DNA of 64,000 bases from Mesorhizobium onobrychidis (GTDB lineage Bacteria > Pseudomonadota > Alphaproteobacteria > Rhizobiales > Rhizobiaceae), in the NCBI RefSeq assembly GCF_024707545.1, contig NZ_CP062229.1:1302001-1366000 (forward strand), written 5' to 3'. Below the pieces are notes generated by a model. It worked only from the letters and a program-made list of their open reading frames with translations. It was not told the origin of the DNA and searched no databases. Of the stretch, positions 17,669 through 26,132 are shown in pieces (the first letter of the stretch is position 1; each line of letters begins with the position of its first letter). Both the position numbers and the translations under genes were made by a program.

Positions 17669-18745
17669 TCAACGGTGGCGGCCCATTCGCGTAAAATGGC
17701 CCATCTTGCGGCCGGGGCGTGCCTCGGCCTTGCCATAGACATGCAGCATCAGATCGGGCTCGGCGAGCAGAGCCGGGATGCTTAGGACGTCGTCGCCGAT
17801 CAGGTTTTCCATGACGCAGTCAAAATGGCGGCCGGGATTTCCCAGCGGCAGGCCGGCGACGGCGCGAATGTGCTGCTCGAACTGCGAGACGATGCAGGCG
17901 GCTTCCGTCCAGTGGCCGGAATTGTGAACGCGCGGCGCGATCTCATTGGCCAGCAACGCGCCGTCGGCAAGGACAAAGAACTCGATGCCGATGACGCCGA
18001 CATAGTCGAGCGCGGCAAGTATCTTTGCCGCCGCCGCCTGCGCTGCAGCGGCGGTTTCGGACCCTATCCTGGCCGGCAGGGTCGAGCTGTGCAGGATGCC
18101 GTTGCGGTGGACGTTTTCTGCCGGATCGTAGGCGGCGAGCGAACCGTCCATGCCGCGCGCCGCGATCACCGAAATCTCGCGTTCGAAGGCGACGAAGGAT
18201 TCGAGGATCAGCGGCACGTTGCCCATTGCCTCGCAGGTGCCGGCAAAGCCCCCTGTTTCCATGTTGCGGAACACGCGCTGGCCCTTGCCGTCATAGCCCA
18301 TGCGCCGCGTCTTCAATATGCCGCTGCCGTCGAACTTTTTCAGCGCCGCCGTCAATTCGTCGTCATTGTCGACGGGGCAGAAATCCGCGGTGGGAATGCC
18401 GATGCCGTTGAGAAATTTCTTCTCCGCCACCCGGTCCTGCGCCACTTCAAGTGCGCGCGCCGGCGGATAGACCGGCACCGTGACGGCAAGCGCGCTGGCA
18501 GCCATGACCGGCACGTTCTCGAACTCGTAGGTGACGACGGCGCTGACTGCAGCCAGTTCGGCGAGCGCAGCCGTGTCGTCATAGGCGGCGGTGATCTGCC
18601 GGTTTGCGACCTGTGCCGCCGGGCAATCCGGCTGCGGTTCCAGCACGACCGTGCGGTAGCCGAGGCGGGCCGCGGCCATGGCCAGCATGCGGCCGAGCTG
18701 GCCGCCGCCGATGATGCCGATGGTCGATTCCGCGGGCAGGCTCAT
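17669..18745 (-). CDS. purK: 5-(carboxyamino)imidazole ribonucleotide synthase
   Basis: PurK carboxylates aminoimidazole ribonucleotide with ATP and bicarbonate in purine synthesis. The 358-residue protein starts with the nucleotide-binding [14 protein letters not shown]. It contains an ATP-grasp domain ([25 protein letters not shown]) and ends in the expected small C-terminal domain. The start ATG overlaps the purE stop (ATGA), showing a purE-purK operon. An upstream in-frame ATG at 18796 lies inside purE and is unlikely. Confidence 0.96.
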   Translation of the reverse strand: MSLPAESTIGIIGGGQLGRMLAMAAARLGYRTVVLEPQPDCPAAQVANRQITAAYDDTAALAELAAVSAVVTYEFENVPVMAASALAVTVPVYPPARALEVAQDRVAEKKFLNGIGIPTADFCPVDNDDELTAALKKFDGSGILKTRRMGYDGKGQRVFRNMETGGFAGTCEAMGNVPLILESFVAFEREISVIAARGMDGSLAAYDPAENVHRNGILHSSTLPARIGSETAAAAQAAAAKILAALDYVGVIGIEFFVLADGALLANEIAPRVHNSGHWTEAACIVSQFEQHIRAVAGLPLGNPGRHFDCVMENLIGDDVLSIPALLAEPDLMLHVYGKAEARPGRKMGHFTRMGRHR

Positions 18746-19269
18746 GGCGTGTCCGTGGGCTCGGCAGCGACCCTGGCGGTCTGGGCGGCGCGCCACGCAT
18801 CGAGCCGGGTAGCGAGCTTTTCGTCGGTTAGCGCCAGCACGGCCGCAGCCAGAAGGGCGGCATTGGTGGCGCCCGCCTTGCCGATGGCCAGCGTGCCGAC
18901 CGGAATGCCGGCCGGCATCTGCACGATGGAGAGCAGCGAGTCCTGTCCGGAAAGCGCCTTCGATTCCACCGGCACGCCAAAAACCGGGAGCGGCGTCATC
19001 GCCGCCGTCATGCCGGGCAGGTGCGCCGCACCGCCGGCGCCGGCGATGATCACCCGAAAGCCGGCCGCCTTGGCGCCCTTGGCAAAGTCATAGAGCCGGT
19101 CGGGAGTGCGATGAGCCGAGACGATCAGCCGCTTGTGCGGAATGCCCAGTGCCTCCAGCGTTTCGGCGGCGTGGCGCATCGTCGCCCAGTCGGACTGGCT
19201 GCCCATGATGACGGCGACGTCGGCGCGGTGATCGTCCAAGCTTCTGCTCCCGGCGGCAAAGGCGCGCAT
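18742..19269 (-). CDS. purE: 5-(carboxyamino)imidazole ribonucleotide mutase
   Basis: PurE moves the carboxyl group on the PurK product to give CAIR. The protein is up to 175 residues. The hallmark segments [21 protein letters not shown] and [13 protein letters not shown] are present. The start is uncertain. ATG at 19269 gives an unusual leader with no clear ribosome site, whereas TTG at 19239 is preceded by GGGAG and gives a more normal N-terminus just ahead of VAVIMGSQ. It overlaps purK by four bases. Confidence 0.95.
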   Translation of the reverse strand: MRAFAAGSRSLDDHRADVAVIMGSQSDWATMRHAAETLEALGIPHKRLIVSAHRTPDRLYDFAKGAKAAGFRVIIAGAGGAAHLPGMTAAMTPLPVFGVPVESKALSGQDSLLSIVQMPAGIPVGTLAIGKAGATNAALLAAAVLALTDEKLATRLDAWRAAQTARVAAEPTDTP

Positions 19270-19342
19270 TAGCGGAATTCGGGATCGACGGCAAGGATGT
19301 GGTGCCTCTGCGCAGCATTCGGGCGCGAGGCACCATCATTAC

Positions 19343-20548
19343 CTAATCCGGCCAGCGCAAGGCGCCGGCGCTATCCTTGCGGGCGGACTTCATCGCATCC
19401 GCCGGACGCTCGGCCGCGCTCAACACGGCCCGCAGGCGTTCGGCGACGATCTCCGCCTCGCCAGGATGAAGATTGCACGGGTCGAGGAAGAAGTGACCGC
19501 GCTCGACCTCGTGGTTGCGGACGATAATAGGGGGCGAACCGGCCGCCAGCGCCGACGCAAGGCCGGCGGCGGTGAACCTGCTTTCAGGCGTAACAAACAC
19601 CTGCAGGCGGTCGAGCGGATTGCCGGTCGGATCGGGAATGATATGCGCGGCGATACCGGGCAGGCCTAGCAATGCGTCCTTCCACAGATGCAGAGCGGCT
19701 TCTTCCCGCTTGCGGATGCCGGCATGGTCGCGCCACTCCCAGGCCTCCAGCGCGGCCATGGTTCCGGCGATGCTTTCCTTGCCGACCTTCATCGCCCGCG
19801 CAACGCCACGATTCTGCAGATAGGCGGCCTGCACCAGATCCTTGCGCCCCGTCACGATGCCGCTTGTCGGTCCGCTGAGGAATTTGTGCCCACTATAGAC
19901 GACGATGTCGGCGCCGCGTGCGAGAAAGCCGCGCAGATCGTATTCGGAGGCGGCGTCGACGATCACCGGGACACCCCTGGCGTGGCAGATCTCGCAGAAT
20001 TCCTCGAGCGAGAGCATGCCGTATTGCACCGTGTGATGGGCAACGACATAGAGGCCTGCCGCGGTGCGGTCGCGGATCGCCTCGCGCACGTGATAATCCT
20101 GTGTCACGCTGACCGTGCCGGCCGGTATGGTCCTGGCCCCGGCAAGCCGGATCGACTGGTCGATCGGCGCGCCGTAGTTGACGATATGGCCGAGCTGGAC
20201 GATGACCTCCGACTTGAGGCCCTCGGTGTCGTCCGGCAGCCGCTCGATCGCCAGAAGGTTGGTGCCGGTCATTGTGCCGGCAATCGCCATGGTGATGCCG
20301 CTGGCGCAGCAAGCCGTGACGAAACCGGCCTCGCCTCCTGTGAGGCGCGCGACGACCGTGCTTGCGGCGCGTTGCAGGTCGTCCATCTCCACCCACTGCG
20401 AAGCGATCTCCGACATCGCGGCGATCGCTTCCGGGACGATGATCGAGGCGCCGAGCGCCGTCATCGTGCCGGAAACATTGATGATCGGGCGAAGGCCGAG
20501 CCGTTCGCGGATTGTCGTGTTGGAGCCGTTTGCGGAATAGTTTTTCAT
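19343..20548 (-). CDS. PLP-dependent SelA-like lyase/transferase (aminotransferase class V fold)
   Basis: This 401-residue protein belongs to the fold-type I PLP enzymes near SelA (selenocysteine synthase) and D-glucosaminate-6-phosphate ammonia lyase. The PLP lysine is in [13 protein letters not shown] (Lys222 from this start), and the pyridine-binding Asp is in [10 protein letters not shown] (near 198). No selC or selB context exists, so selenocysteine synthesis is unlikely. A RidA-family gene follows by 25 bases upstream on the strand, with an amino acid ABC transporter beyond. I therefore infer an ammonia-lyase or elimination reaction on an imported amino compound. An ATG five codons earlier (20563) is an alternative start. 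Confidence 0.82.
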   Translation of the reverse strand: MKNYSANGSNTTIRERLGLRPIINVSGTMTALGASIIVPEAIAAMSEIASQWVEMDDLQRAASTVVARLTGGEAGFVTACCASGITMAIAGTMTGTNLLAIERLPDDTEGLKSEVIVQLGHIVNYGAPIDQSIRLAGARTIPAGTVSVTQDYHVREAIRDRTAAGLYVVAHHTVQYGMLSLEEFCEICHARGVPVIVDAASEYDLRGFLARGADIVVYSGHKFLSGPTSGIVTGRKDLVQAAYLQNRGVARAMKVGKESIAGTMAALEAWEWRDHAGIRKREEAALHLWKDALLGLPGIAAHIIPDPTGNPLDRLQVFVTPESRFTAAGLASALAAGSPPIIVRNHEVERGHFFLDPCNLHPGEAEIVAERLRAVLSAAERPADAMKSARKDSAGALRWPD

Positions 20549-20572
20549 CTCTAGAGATCCCATTGGTAGATG

Positions 20573-21034
20573 TCAGGCGGCGATCTCGACGACCGCCTCG
20601 ATTTCGACCGTAATGTTTCCCGGCAAGGAACCAACACCGATCGCCGAGCGGGCGTGCCCGCCGATACCATCGAAGACTTCGGCGAAAAGATCGGAACAGC
20701 CATTCACCACCTGCGGATGGTCGCTGAAGGTCGGAATGGCGTTGACGAAGCCAAGCAGCTTGACGACGCGCACGATACGGCCGAGGTCGCCTGCCGCGGC
20801 GTGCATGACGGCGAGCAGGTTCAGGCCGGTGAGACGGGCATGCTTATAGGCCTCTTCAACCGTGACGTCCTCGCCCACCTTGCCGGTGCAAAGCGTGCCA
20901 TCGGCGCGCAGCGGCCCTTGGCCGGAGAGGAAGATCAGCCGCCCGCTTTCGGCGTGGGTGACGAAATTGGCGATCGGCGTCGGCGGCTCGGGCAGCGTCA
21001 GGCCCAATTCGGCGAGCCGGATGTAAGGCGTCAT
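20573..21034 (-). CDS. RidA family protein (reactive enamine/imine deaminase)
   Basis: The 153-residue protein fits the YjgF/RidA superfamily (LPSP/UK114-like). The segments LSGQGPLRADGTLCTGKVG, LGRIVRVVKLLGFVN, FSDHPQVVNGCSDLF and HARSAIGVGSLPGNITVEIEAVVEI are as expected, and the Arg in HARSAIGV is the usual substrate-carboxylate contact. RidA proteins hydrolyse 2-aminoacrylate-like enamines and imines released by PLP enzymes. It lies between the PLP enzyme and the ABC transporter genes on the same strand, which supports a shared pathway. Confidence 0.9.
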   Translation of the reverse strand: MTPYIRLAELGLTLPEPPTPIANFVTHAESGRLIFLSGQGPLRADGTLCTGKVGEDVTVEEAYKHARLTGLNLLAVMHAAAGDLGRIVRVVKLLGFVNAIPTFSDHPQVVNGCSDLFAEVFDGIGGHARSAIGVGSLPGNITVEIEAVVEIAA

Positions 21035-21070
21035 GAAAAGGCTCCTTGCGACAGCTTTCGCCGCCCGGTG

Positions 21071-21865
21071 TCAGAAATGCGAGGCACGAAACCGCGCCAG
21101 GAAGCTGCGAAGACGCTCATTGTCGATCTCGGTGCCCAGAATCTCGGCAGGCGGACCCGCGGCGCTGACACCGCCATCCGCCATGAAGACGATGCGGCTC
21201 GACGCGTCGCGCGCAAAGGCCATCTCGTGCGTGACCATCACCATCGTCATGCCGTCCTCGGCCAGGCTGCGCACGACCTCGAGCACCTCGCCGACGAGTT
21301 CCGGGTCGAGCGCGGACGTTATCTCGTCGAGCAGCAGGATTTTCGGCTCCATCGCCACCGCCCGGGCGATGCCGACGCGCTGCTGCTGGCCACCGGAAAG
21401 CTCGGCGGGCAGGCTGTCGGCCTTGTGGGCAAGTCCGACCCGGCCCAGCCAGTGCTCGGCAATGGCACGGGCCTCGGCGCTGCTCTTGCCGCGCACCTTG
21501 CGCAGGCCAAGCATGATGTTGCCGGCCGCCGTCAGATGCGGAAACAGGTTGAAACTCTGGAACACCATTCCGGTTTCGGCGCGCATCTTCGCCAGGTCGC
21601 GCTCGCTGCGGCGCTGGCGTGTTCCCGTGTCGCGGAAGCCGACCTCCTTGCCGTCGATGCGGATGGAGCCGATGTCGTAGCTCTCCAGGAAGTTGACGCA
21701 GCGCAGCAGCGTGGTCTTGCCGCTGCCGGAAGGTCCGATGACAGTCACCACTTCGCCGCGTGTCACCTGCAGGCTGACGGAGCGCAGGACCTCGACGGAT
21801 CCAAAGGATTTGGAAACGTCGGAGATGTCGAGAAGCGCCGGATTGGCGGGCGGGGAGATGGACAT
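21071..21865 (-). CDS. Amino acid ABC transporter ATP-binding protein
   Basis: This 264-residue ATPase has Walker A (GPSGSGKTT, near residues 43-51), the signature LSGGQQQR and Walker B ILLLDEITSALDPE, followed by the switch-histidine segment VMVTHEM. It is of the GlnQ/HisP class that powers polar amino acid uptake. It starts four bases from the stop of the second permease gene, within the permease-permease-ATPase part of the operon. Confidence 0.95.
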   Translation of the reverse strand: MSISPPANPALLDISDVSKSFGSVEVLRSVSLQVTRGEVVTVIGPSGSGKTTLLRCVNFLESYDIGSIRIDGKEVGFRDTGTRQRRSERDLAKMRAETGMVFQSFNLFPHLTAAGNIMLGLRKVRGKSSAEARAIAEHWLGRVGLAHKADSLPAELSGGQQQRVGIARAVAMEPKILLLDEITSALDPELVGEVLEVVRSLAEDGMTMVMVTHEMAFARDASSRIVFMADGGVSAAGPPAEILGTEIDNERLRSFLARFRASHF

Positions 21866-21869
21866 CTTG

Positions 21870-22520
21870 CTATTCCCGGATGAAGGAGAAACGCCGCTCC
21901 AACCGTCGGCTGGCTAGGGAGAGGGCGTAATTGACGACGAAGTAGATGACCGCACCGAGGATGTAGAGCGGCATCGCTTCGTAGGTGCGGCCGATGACCT
22001 GGTTGATGGCGTGCATCAGGTCGGTGATGCCGAGCAGCGAGACCAGCGCGCTGCCCTTCACCGCATCGGTGACGCCATTGATCCAAGGCGGCAGGAAGCG
22101 CCTGAACGCTTGCGGGAAGATGACGTAAGCCAGTCGCTGGCGAAAGGTCAGCCCGATCGCCATCGCCGCTTCGGACTGCCCCTTCGGTATGGAACCGACC
22201 GCACCGCGCAGATACTCGATGACCTGTGCCGTCTTGAACAGGGTGAGCGCCAGCACGGCTGCCCAGAAGGATTCCAGATGGACGCCGACGGCAGGCAGGC
22301 CGTAATAGACGAAGAAGATGAGCACCAGGATCGGAATGCCGCGAATGGTGTCGCTGAAAATGCGCACTGCCCAGCGCAGCGGAGCCGGGCCATAGACAAG
22401 GCCGACGCCCATCATCACACCGGCGATGAGCGACAATACCACGACCAGCAGCGACACCCACAGTGTCACGGCAAAACCCTGGGCCAGGAAGGGCAAGGCA
22501 TAGGCGATCTGGCCAAGCAT
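21870..22520 (-). CDS. Amino acid ABC transporter permease (second)
   Basis: The 216-residue membrane protein has about five helices and the cytoplasmic EAA loop (EYLRGAVGSIPKGQSEAAMAIGL) that docks on the ATPase. It is of the HisM/GlnP class. I start it at the ATG one base after the first permease stop (22522). A longer in-frame start at 22565 would overlap that gene. Two different permeases imply a heterodimeric channel. Confidence 0.93.
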   Translation of the reverse strand: MLGQIAYALPFLAQGFAVTLWVSLLVVVLSLIAGVMMGVGLVYGPAPLRWAVRIFSDTIRGIPILVLIFFVYYGLPAVGVHLESFWAAVLALTLFKTAQVIEYLRGAVGSIPKGQSEAAMAIGLTFRQRLAYVIFPQAFRRFLPPWINGVTDAVKGSALVSLLGITDLMHAINQVIGRTYEAMPLYILGAVIYFVVNYALSLASRRLERRFSFIRE

Positions 22521-22521
22521 C

Positions 22522-23187
22522 CTAGTGCGCCGCCCTGAACCGGCGCTCGACAAGCCGAAGCGCATAAAGAAGCGCGTAGCCCGTCAAGAGGTACATCGCC
22601 GTCACCACAAGGTAGACCTCGACGATCCGGAAGGTGTTGAAGTTGATCCACTGGGCGCCGTAGGTGAGCTCGGGCACCGAAATGACCGAAGCAACGGACG
22701 TGTCCTTGAAGAGCGATAGGAACGTGTTGGAAAGCGCGGGCAGCGTTATGCGCAGCATCGTCGGCAGGCGCACATGGAGCAGCCTTTGCCATGGCGTCAG
22801 GCCAATCGCCTTGCCGGCGTCGAGCTGCCCGCGCGGAACCGCTTCGAGCCCCGAGCGGAACACCTCGACCAGATACGCGCCGCTATAGAGCGACAGCGTG
22901 GCAATGAATGAGGTCTGCGCGCTGTAGGCGATGTCGACCACCGTCGGCAGGCCGTAGAAGACGAGATAGACGAGCAGGATCAGCGGTACGTTGCGGATGA
23001 ATTCGACATAGGCGGCGATGGCGGTCCGGACCAGCCGCCCGGCCGATACGTACCAGACCGCCAGAAGCAGCCCGATGACGATGCCGATCGCGATGGAGAT
23101 CACGGCCAGCTCGAGGCTGAGCAGCAGCCCGCCCCAGAGCTTGTCGAAATGCCGCCAGATCAGGTTGAAGTTTAGTGTATAGCCCAT
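22522..23187 (-). CDS. Amino acid ABC transporter permease (first)
   Basis: The 221-residue membrane protein has helices at about 18-45, 55-75, 85-105 and near the C-terminus. Its EAA loop is EVFRSGLEAVPRGQLDAGKAIGL, of the polar amino acid type. It follows the binding-protein gene by 70 bases on the same strand and pairs with the second permease one base downstream. Confidence 0.93.
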   Translation of the reverse strand: MGYTLNFNLIWRHFDKLWGGLLLSLELAVISIAIGIVIGLLLAVWYVSAGRLVRTAIAAYVEFIRNVPLILLVYLVFYGLPTVVDIAYSAQTSFIATLSLYSGAYLVEVFRSGLEAVPRGQLDAGKAIGLTPWQRLLHVRLPTMLRITLPALSNTFLSLFKDTSVASVISVPELTYGAQWINFNTFRIVEVYLVVTAMYLLTGYALLYALRLVERRFRAAH

Positions 23188-23257
23188 GTGTCCCTGTCAT
23201 ATCGAGGGCTGTCGACGAGAAGGAGGCGGAAGGGCGCGGCCCTTCCGCCGGCTTGCA

Positions 23258-24139
23258 TCAGATGACCGGGAAGCCGGGATGGCGCGCCGGCGGCTCCTGT
23301 CCGAAATAGTCCTTGAATGCAGCGTCATAGAGCGCCGTCTCATGGCCGAACATGGCGGTGGTGAAGGTCGTGTTAACGAAGGTCAGCCAGTCGGGGTCGC
23401 CTTGCCGAAGTGCGGCGCCGTAAAGCATCGAGAACCAGCTCTTGCCGGCATCGAAGTATTTGTCCGGATTACGTGAGGCGAGCCAGCGGACCGTCGACAG
23501 ATCGACGGCGGCGGCGTCGACGCGCTTCGATTCCAGTGCCTGCAGCACGTTGGCCTGCGTGTCAATCTGCATCACCTGCGCTTCCGGCAGGACGATGTGC
23601 ACATTTGCCTCGGCATCGACGTTTTGCAGGATGGAAATCCGTGTCGCCGAACCGCTGGCAAGCAGCTTGTCGAAGGTCTTGTTTTCGGCGTTCGGAAGGG
23701 TCAGCAAGGCGATGCCTTCGACGTAATAAGGCCGGGAGAAGTGGATCAGCTGCGAGCGCTGGGCGGTCATGGTCATGAACTGGATCGAGATGTCGACCTT
23801 GTTGGTGGTCACGTTCGGAATGCGCTGGGCCGGATCCTGCATGACGAATTCGACCTTGGTCGGATCGTCGAAAAGCCCCTTGGCAAGAATGCGCCCCATG
23901 GTGATGTCCATGCCGACCAGTTCGCCGGCATCGTTTTCGAAGTGCCATGGCGCGTTGGTGCTGCCGGTGCCGACGATCACCTTGCCGCGCTCGAGAACGG
24001 TGCGCAGCAGGCTGTCCGGTGCCGCTTGCGCCGCCGCCTTCTGAACATCGACCGTTGCTGCCGCGCCCACCACTCCGGCCGTTGCGAGCCCGGCCATTCC
24101 CAGTTTCAGAAATTCACGTCTTTTGGATGTGTCGTTCAC
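23258..24139 (-). CDS. Amino acid ABC transporter substrate-binding protein
   Basis: This family-3 (bacterial extracellular solute-binding) protein is 293 residues from a GTG start chosen because AAGGAGGT lies at ideal spacing before it. An ATG 42 bases upstream has no such site. The N-terminus has a twin-arginine-type signal (KRREFLKLGMAGLATAG) ending near AAAQA. The mature part opens LERGKVIVGTGSTNAPWHF, the usual ligand-lobe start. It is first in the operon and faces the IclR gene. Ligand not identifiable by eye; a polar amino acid or derivative is likely. Confidence 0.93.
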   Translation of the reverse strand: MNDTSKRREFLKLGMAGLATAGVVGAAATVDVQKAAAQAAPDSLLRTVLERGKVIVGTGSTNAPWHFENDAGELVGMDITMGRILAKGLFDDPTKVEFVMQDPAQRIPNVTTNKVDISIQFMTMTAQRSQLIHFSRPYYVEGIALLTLPNAENKTFDKLLASGSATRISILQNVDAEANVHIVLPEAQVMQIDTQANVLQALESKRVDAAAVDLSTVRWLASRNPDKYFDAGKSWFSMLYGAALRQGDPDWLTFVNTTFTTAMFGHETALYDAAFKDYFGQEPPARHPGFPVI

Positions 24140-24201
24140 GGCGACCTCCTTTTCGTGTTGTGTTCCCCTTTGCCGATACATGCATCAGTGATCTGCTGGA
24201 T

Positions 24202-24243
24202 TGTCTCTTACAAAAGACACATGTATCCTGTACAAGACAGATA
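24202..24243. promoter_or_regulatory. Paired operator-like palindromes between ABC operon and IclR gene
   Basis: Two similar imperfect palindromes lie side by side in the 123-base divergent gap. The first is TGTCTCTTACAAAAGACA at 24202-24219. The second is TATCCTGTACAAGACAGATA at 24224-24243. Both share a TGT...TACAA.AGACA core, as expected for a dimer-of-dimers regulator. IclR control of both genes is inferred. Confidence 0.55.
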
Positions 24244-24262
24244 CTAACATCAGGAACAAGTA

Positions 24263-25066
24263 ATGCAAGATGGCAATGCCTTGGCAGTTCGGCCGGACGC
24301 TGGTCCGGACGAAGACAGGAATTCGGGCTCTCGCGAGAAGGGTCTCAACCGGGTGCTCCATATCCTGGAGTTTCTTCACGCGAACCAGCGTGCGATCGGG
24401 ATTGGTGATCTCGCCAAGGGAGTGAATGCGCCGCGCTCGACGATCTATACGCTCGTGCGCTCGCTCGTGGATGCGGGCCTGCTGGAAATGGCCGGCGACG
24501 GTAATCGGGTCTATTTCGGGAAGAAGCTTTATCTCTACGGAATGGACTATGTGCGCGGCAACGACCTGCTCAGGCGAGGGCGTCAGGAAGTCGACAACCT
24601 GTCGCGCGAAACAGGCGAGACCTCCGAATTGTGCATGCTGCAAAGCGGCCGCTACACGATTGTCCATTCCAGTCCAGGCACTAGGCCGTTCCGGATCAGT
24701 TCGGCCACAGGTCTGCAGATCCCGCTTCCCTGGACCGCTTCCGGGCGGTTGCTTCTCGCCGGTTTCGAAAGGGCGGTGATCGAAGACATGGTGTCCGAAG
24801 ATGATCTCGTCCTGCCAGACGGCCGCAGATTGCTGCTGGACGACTTCATAGCCGATATCGCTACGGCTGGGGCTGCCGGCTACTGTGTAACCTCAGGTCT
24901 TGTCGACGCCTATACAAAATGCCTTGCCGCGCCGGTCTTTTCAGCTGCCGGCAAGGTCGAGGCGACGATATGCCTGGTGGTTCCCATCGATACTTCCGAG
25001 GAGAAGACCGGCAATCTCATCGCCCTGCTGCGCGAACGCGCCGCGAGGCTTTCGATCACGGGATGA
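24263..25066 (+). CDS. IclR family transcriptional regulator
   Basis: The 267-residue protein has an N-terminal winged helix-turn-helix (about residues 28-88: LNRVLHILEFLHANQRAIGIGDLAKG, then APRSTIYTLVRSLVDAG). A C-terminal IclR ligand domain carries the usual glycine-rich WTASGRLLLA motif. IclR regulators sense small carboxylates or amino acid catabolites. It is divergent from the transporter/PLP/RidA operon and probably regulates it through the palindromes at 24202-24243. Confidence 0.92.
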   Translation: MQDGNALAVRPDAGPDEDRNSGSREKGLNRVLHILEFLHANQRAIGIGDLAKGVNAPRSTIYTLVRSLVDAGLLEMAGDGNRVYFGKKLYLYGMDYVRGNDLLRRGRQEVDNLSRETGETSELCMLQSGRYTIVHSSPGTRPFRISSATGLQIPLPWTASGRLLLAGFERAVIEDMVSEDDLVLPDGRRLLLDDFIADIATAGAAGYCVTSGLVDAYTKCLAAPVFSAAGKVEATICLVVPIDTSEEKTGNLIALLRERAARLSITG

Positions 25067-25099
25067 GCAGAATTTGTCGCGACGGTAAGTGGGATTCGC

Positions 25100-25303
25100 T
25101 CACGCGATGATGTCGGGAATGATCCGGTCTTCCAGCGCCATCAGCCGGTCCTTCAGGAAAAGTTTTTTCTTCTTCATGCGCTGGATCTGCAGAGGGTCGC
25201 AGTTCATGGCGATCATCGCGTTGATGGCCGCGTCGAAATCGGCGTGCTCCTGCTTCAGCCGAGAATATTCGAGGCGGATATCAGCCTGTTCCTGTTCGGA
25301 CAT
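25100..25303 (-). CDS. YdcH/DUF465 family small protein
   Basis: The 67-residue protein is a helical hairpin with heptad-like spacing (IRLEYSRLKQEHADFDAAINAM) and the family's basic QIQRMKKKKLFLKDRL segment. DUF465 proteins are short coiled-coil peptides of unknown function, common in Proteobacteria. A second family member is encoded on the other strand 239 bases away. Confidence 0.88.
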   Translation of the reverse strand: MSEQEQADIRLEYSRLKQEHADFDAAINAMIAMNCDPLQIQRMKKKKLFLKDRLMALEDRIIPDIIA

Positions 25304-25542
25304 TATCTACCGTCTGCACGTCTGCGGCGCCCAAAAATGGGCCTGATTGGGCGAGGCCGGAGGTATCTTGCACCGGCGCGCAGCCAATACCACATTTCGT
25401 ATTGTCGTGGAATGCTACCACGCAGCATTCGACATCGATGCCCGATAGTGGCACACTGTCATTATGCCGTTACAGAAGCGAACTTGCGGTGGACGCGCCT
25501 TGACGGCTGCAATCGAGGAAACCATGAAAGGGAGAACCAATC

Positions 25543-25722
25543 ATGTCTCTTGCATCCCATCTTGATGAGCTGCAGCGGAAACACGGCGACATCGAACGCG
25601 AAATCGATGATGCGATGAACCATCCATCGGTCGACGACCTCGAAATCGTGAATCTCAAGCGGCGCAAGCTGGCACTCAAGGACGAGATTGAAAAACTGAA
25701 GGCGAAACCGACCAAGCACTGA
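25543..25722 (+). CDS. YdcH/DUF465 family small protein (second)
   Basis: This 59-residue gene begins at an ATG preceded by GGGAGAA. It encodes SLASHLDELQRKHGDIEREI, then LEIVNLKRRKLALKDEIEKL and a basic tail. The LKRRKLALKDEI segment is the DUF465 hallmark. It is short, fully charged and helical. It pairs with the divergent DUF465 gene at 25100-25303 and resembles it only in the core. Confidence 0.87.
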   Translation: MSLASHLDELQRKHGDIEREIDDAMNHPSVDDLEIVNLKRRKLALKDEIEKLKAKPTKH

Positions 25723-25729
25723 CGCTCTT

Positions 25730-25764
25730 CTACAGCGCCGCGCGTCCTTTGGATGCGCAAAGGA
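25730..25764. repeat. Dispersed GC palindrome, copy 2
   Basis: CTACAGCGCCGCGCGTCC followed by TTTGGATGCGCAAAGG lies just after the second DUF465 gene. The left part is identical to the copy at 26025. The right half is degenerate. Confidence 0.65.
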
Positions 25765-25779
25765 AGTACTCCTGATTTG

Positions 25780-25825
25780 GCGCATGATCCCCAGCGAAAA
25801 TCGATTCCGATTTTCGGGCATGCGC
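25780..25825. repeat. REP-like palindrome (CGAAAATCGATTCCG type), copy 2
   Basis: GCGCATG and CATGCGC ends bracket an inner CGAAAATCG...CGATTTTCG stem. It belongs to the same general family as the elements at 11947, 32984, 40689 and 43951. Confidence 0.7.
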
Positions 25826-25864
25826 AGGGATAACTGCGACGCTTTGGCGCGCGAGCATCTTTTC

Positions 25865-25998
25865 CGGTGGCAACCAATGCCGCCGGAGCGTTCCTTTATT
25901 TTGTTGCAGCGACATGGACAGGAAAGATGGCTTGCCACCGTCTTCCTGTTACCGATTTGGCAGATCTGCCTGCCTGTCGCCATTGACAAGCCATCTTT
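25865..25998. repeat. Nested inverted repeats in the DUF465-ispG gap
   Basis: Within this 410-base gene-free gap (25723-26132) a perfect 12-base inverted repeat (AAAGATGGCTTG at 25923-25934, CAAGCCATCTTT at 25987-25998) overlaps a 9-base pair (CGGTGGCAA at 25865-25873, TTGCCACCG at 25932-25940). The arms compete, so alternative folds are possible. No coding frame is credible here. Confidence 0.6.
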
Positions 25999-26024
25999 GC
26001 TCCTCCACCTCATGCCCGGACCTT

Positions 26025-26067
26025 CTACAGCGCCGCGCGTCCTTTCGGACGCGTAAACGACGCTGTA
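26025..26067. repeat. Dispersed GC palindrome, copy 3
   Basis: This copy runs from CTACAGCGCCGCGCGTCC through TTTCGGACGCG to CGACGCTGTA, forming a long hairpin (GCGTCC/GGACGC inner stem, TACAGCG/CGCTGTA outer). It is the clearest copy of this family in the window and lies 66 bases before ispG. Confidence 0.7.
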
Positions 26068-26132
26068 TTTTGATTTTTGCGCATCATTCTTTCCGGAATT
26101 CGGGGTGATGGGCTAACAAGGGGCAACCGGCC

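Noticed and set aside
19343..20548. True selenocysteine synthase (SelA)
   Set aside because: There is no selB, selC or selenoprotein context. The RidA and transporter neighbours fit a catabolic PLP enzyme better.
25865..25998. Insertion sequence ends
   Set aside because: The inverted repeats are too close together, with no transposase between them and no target duplication visible.
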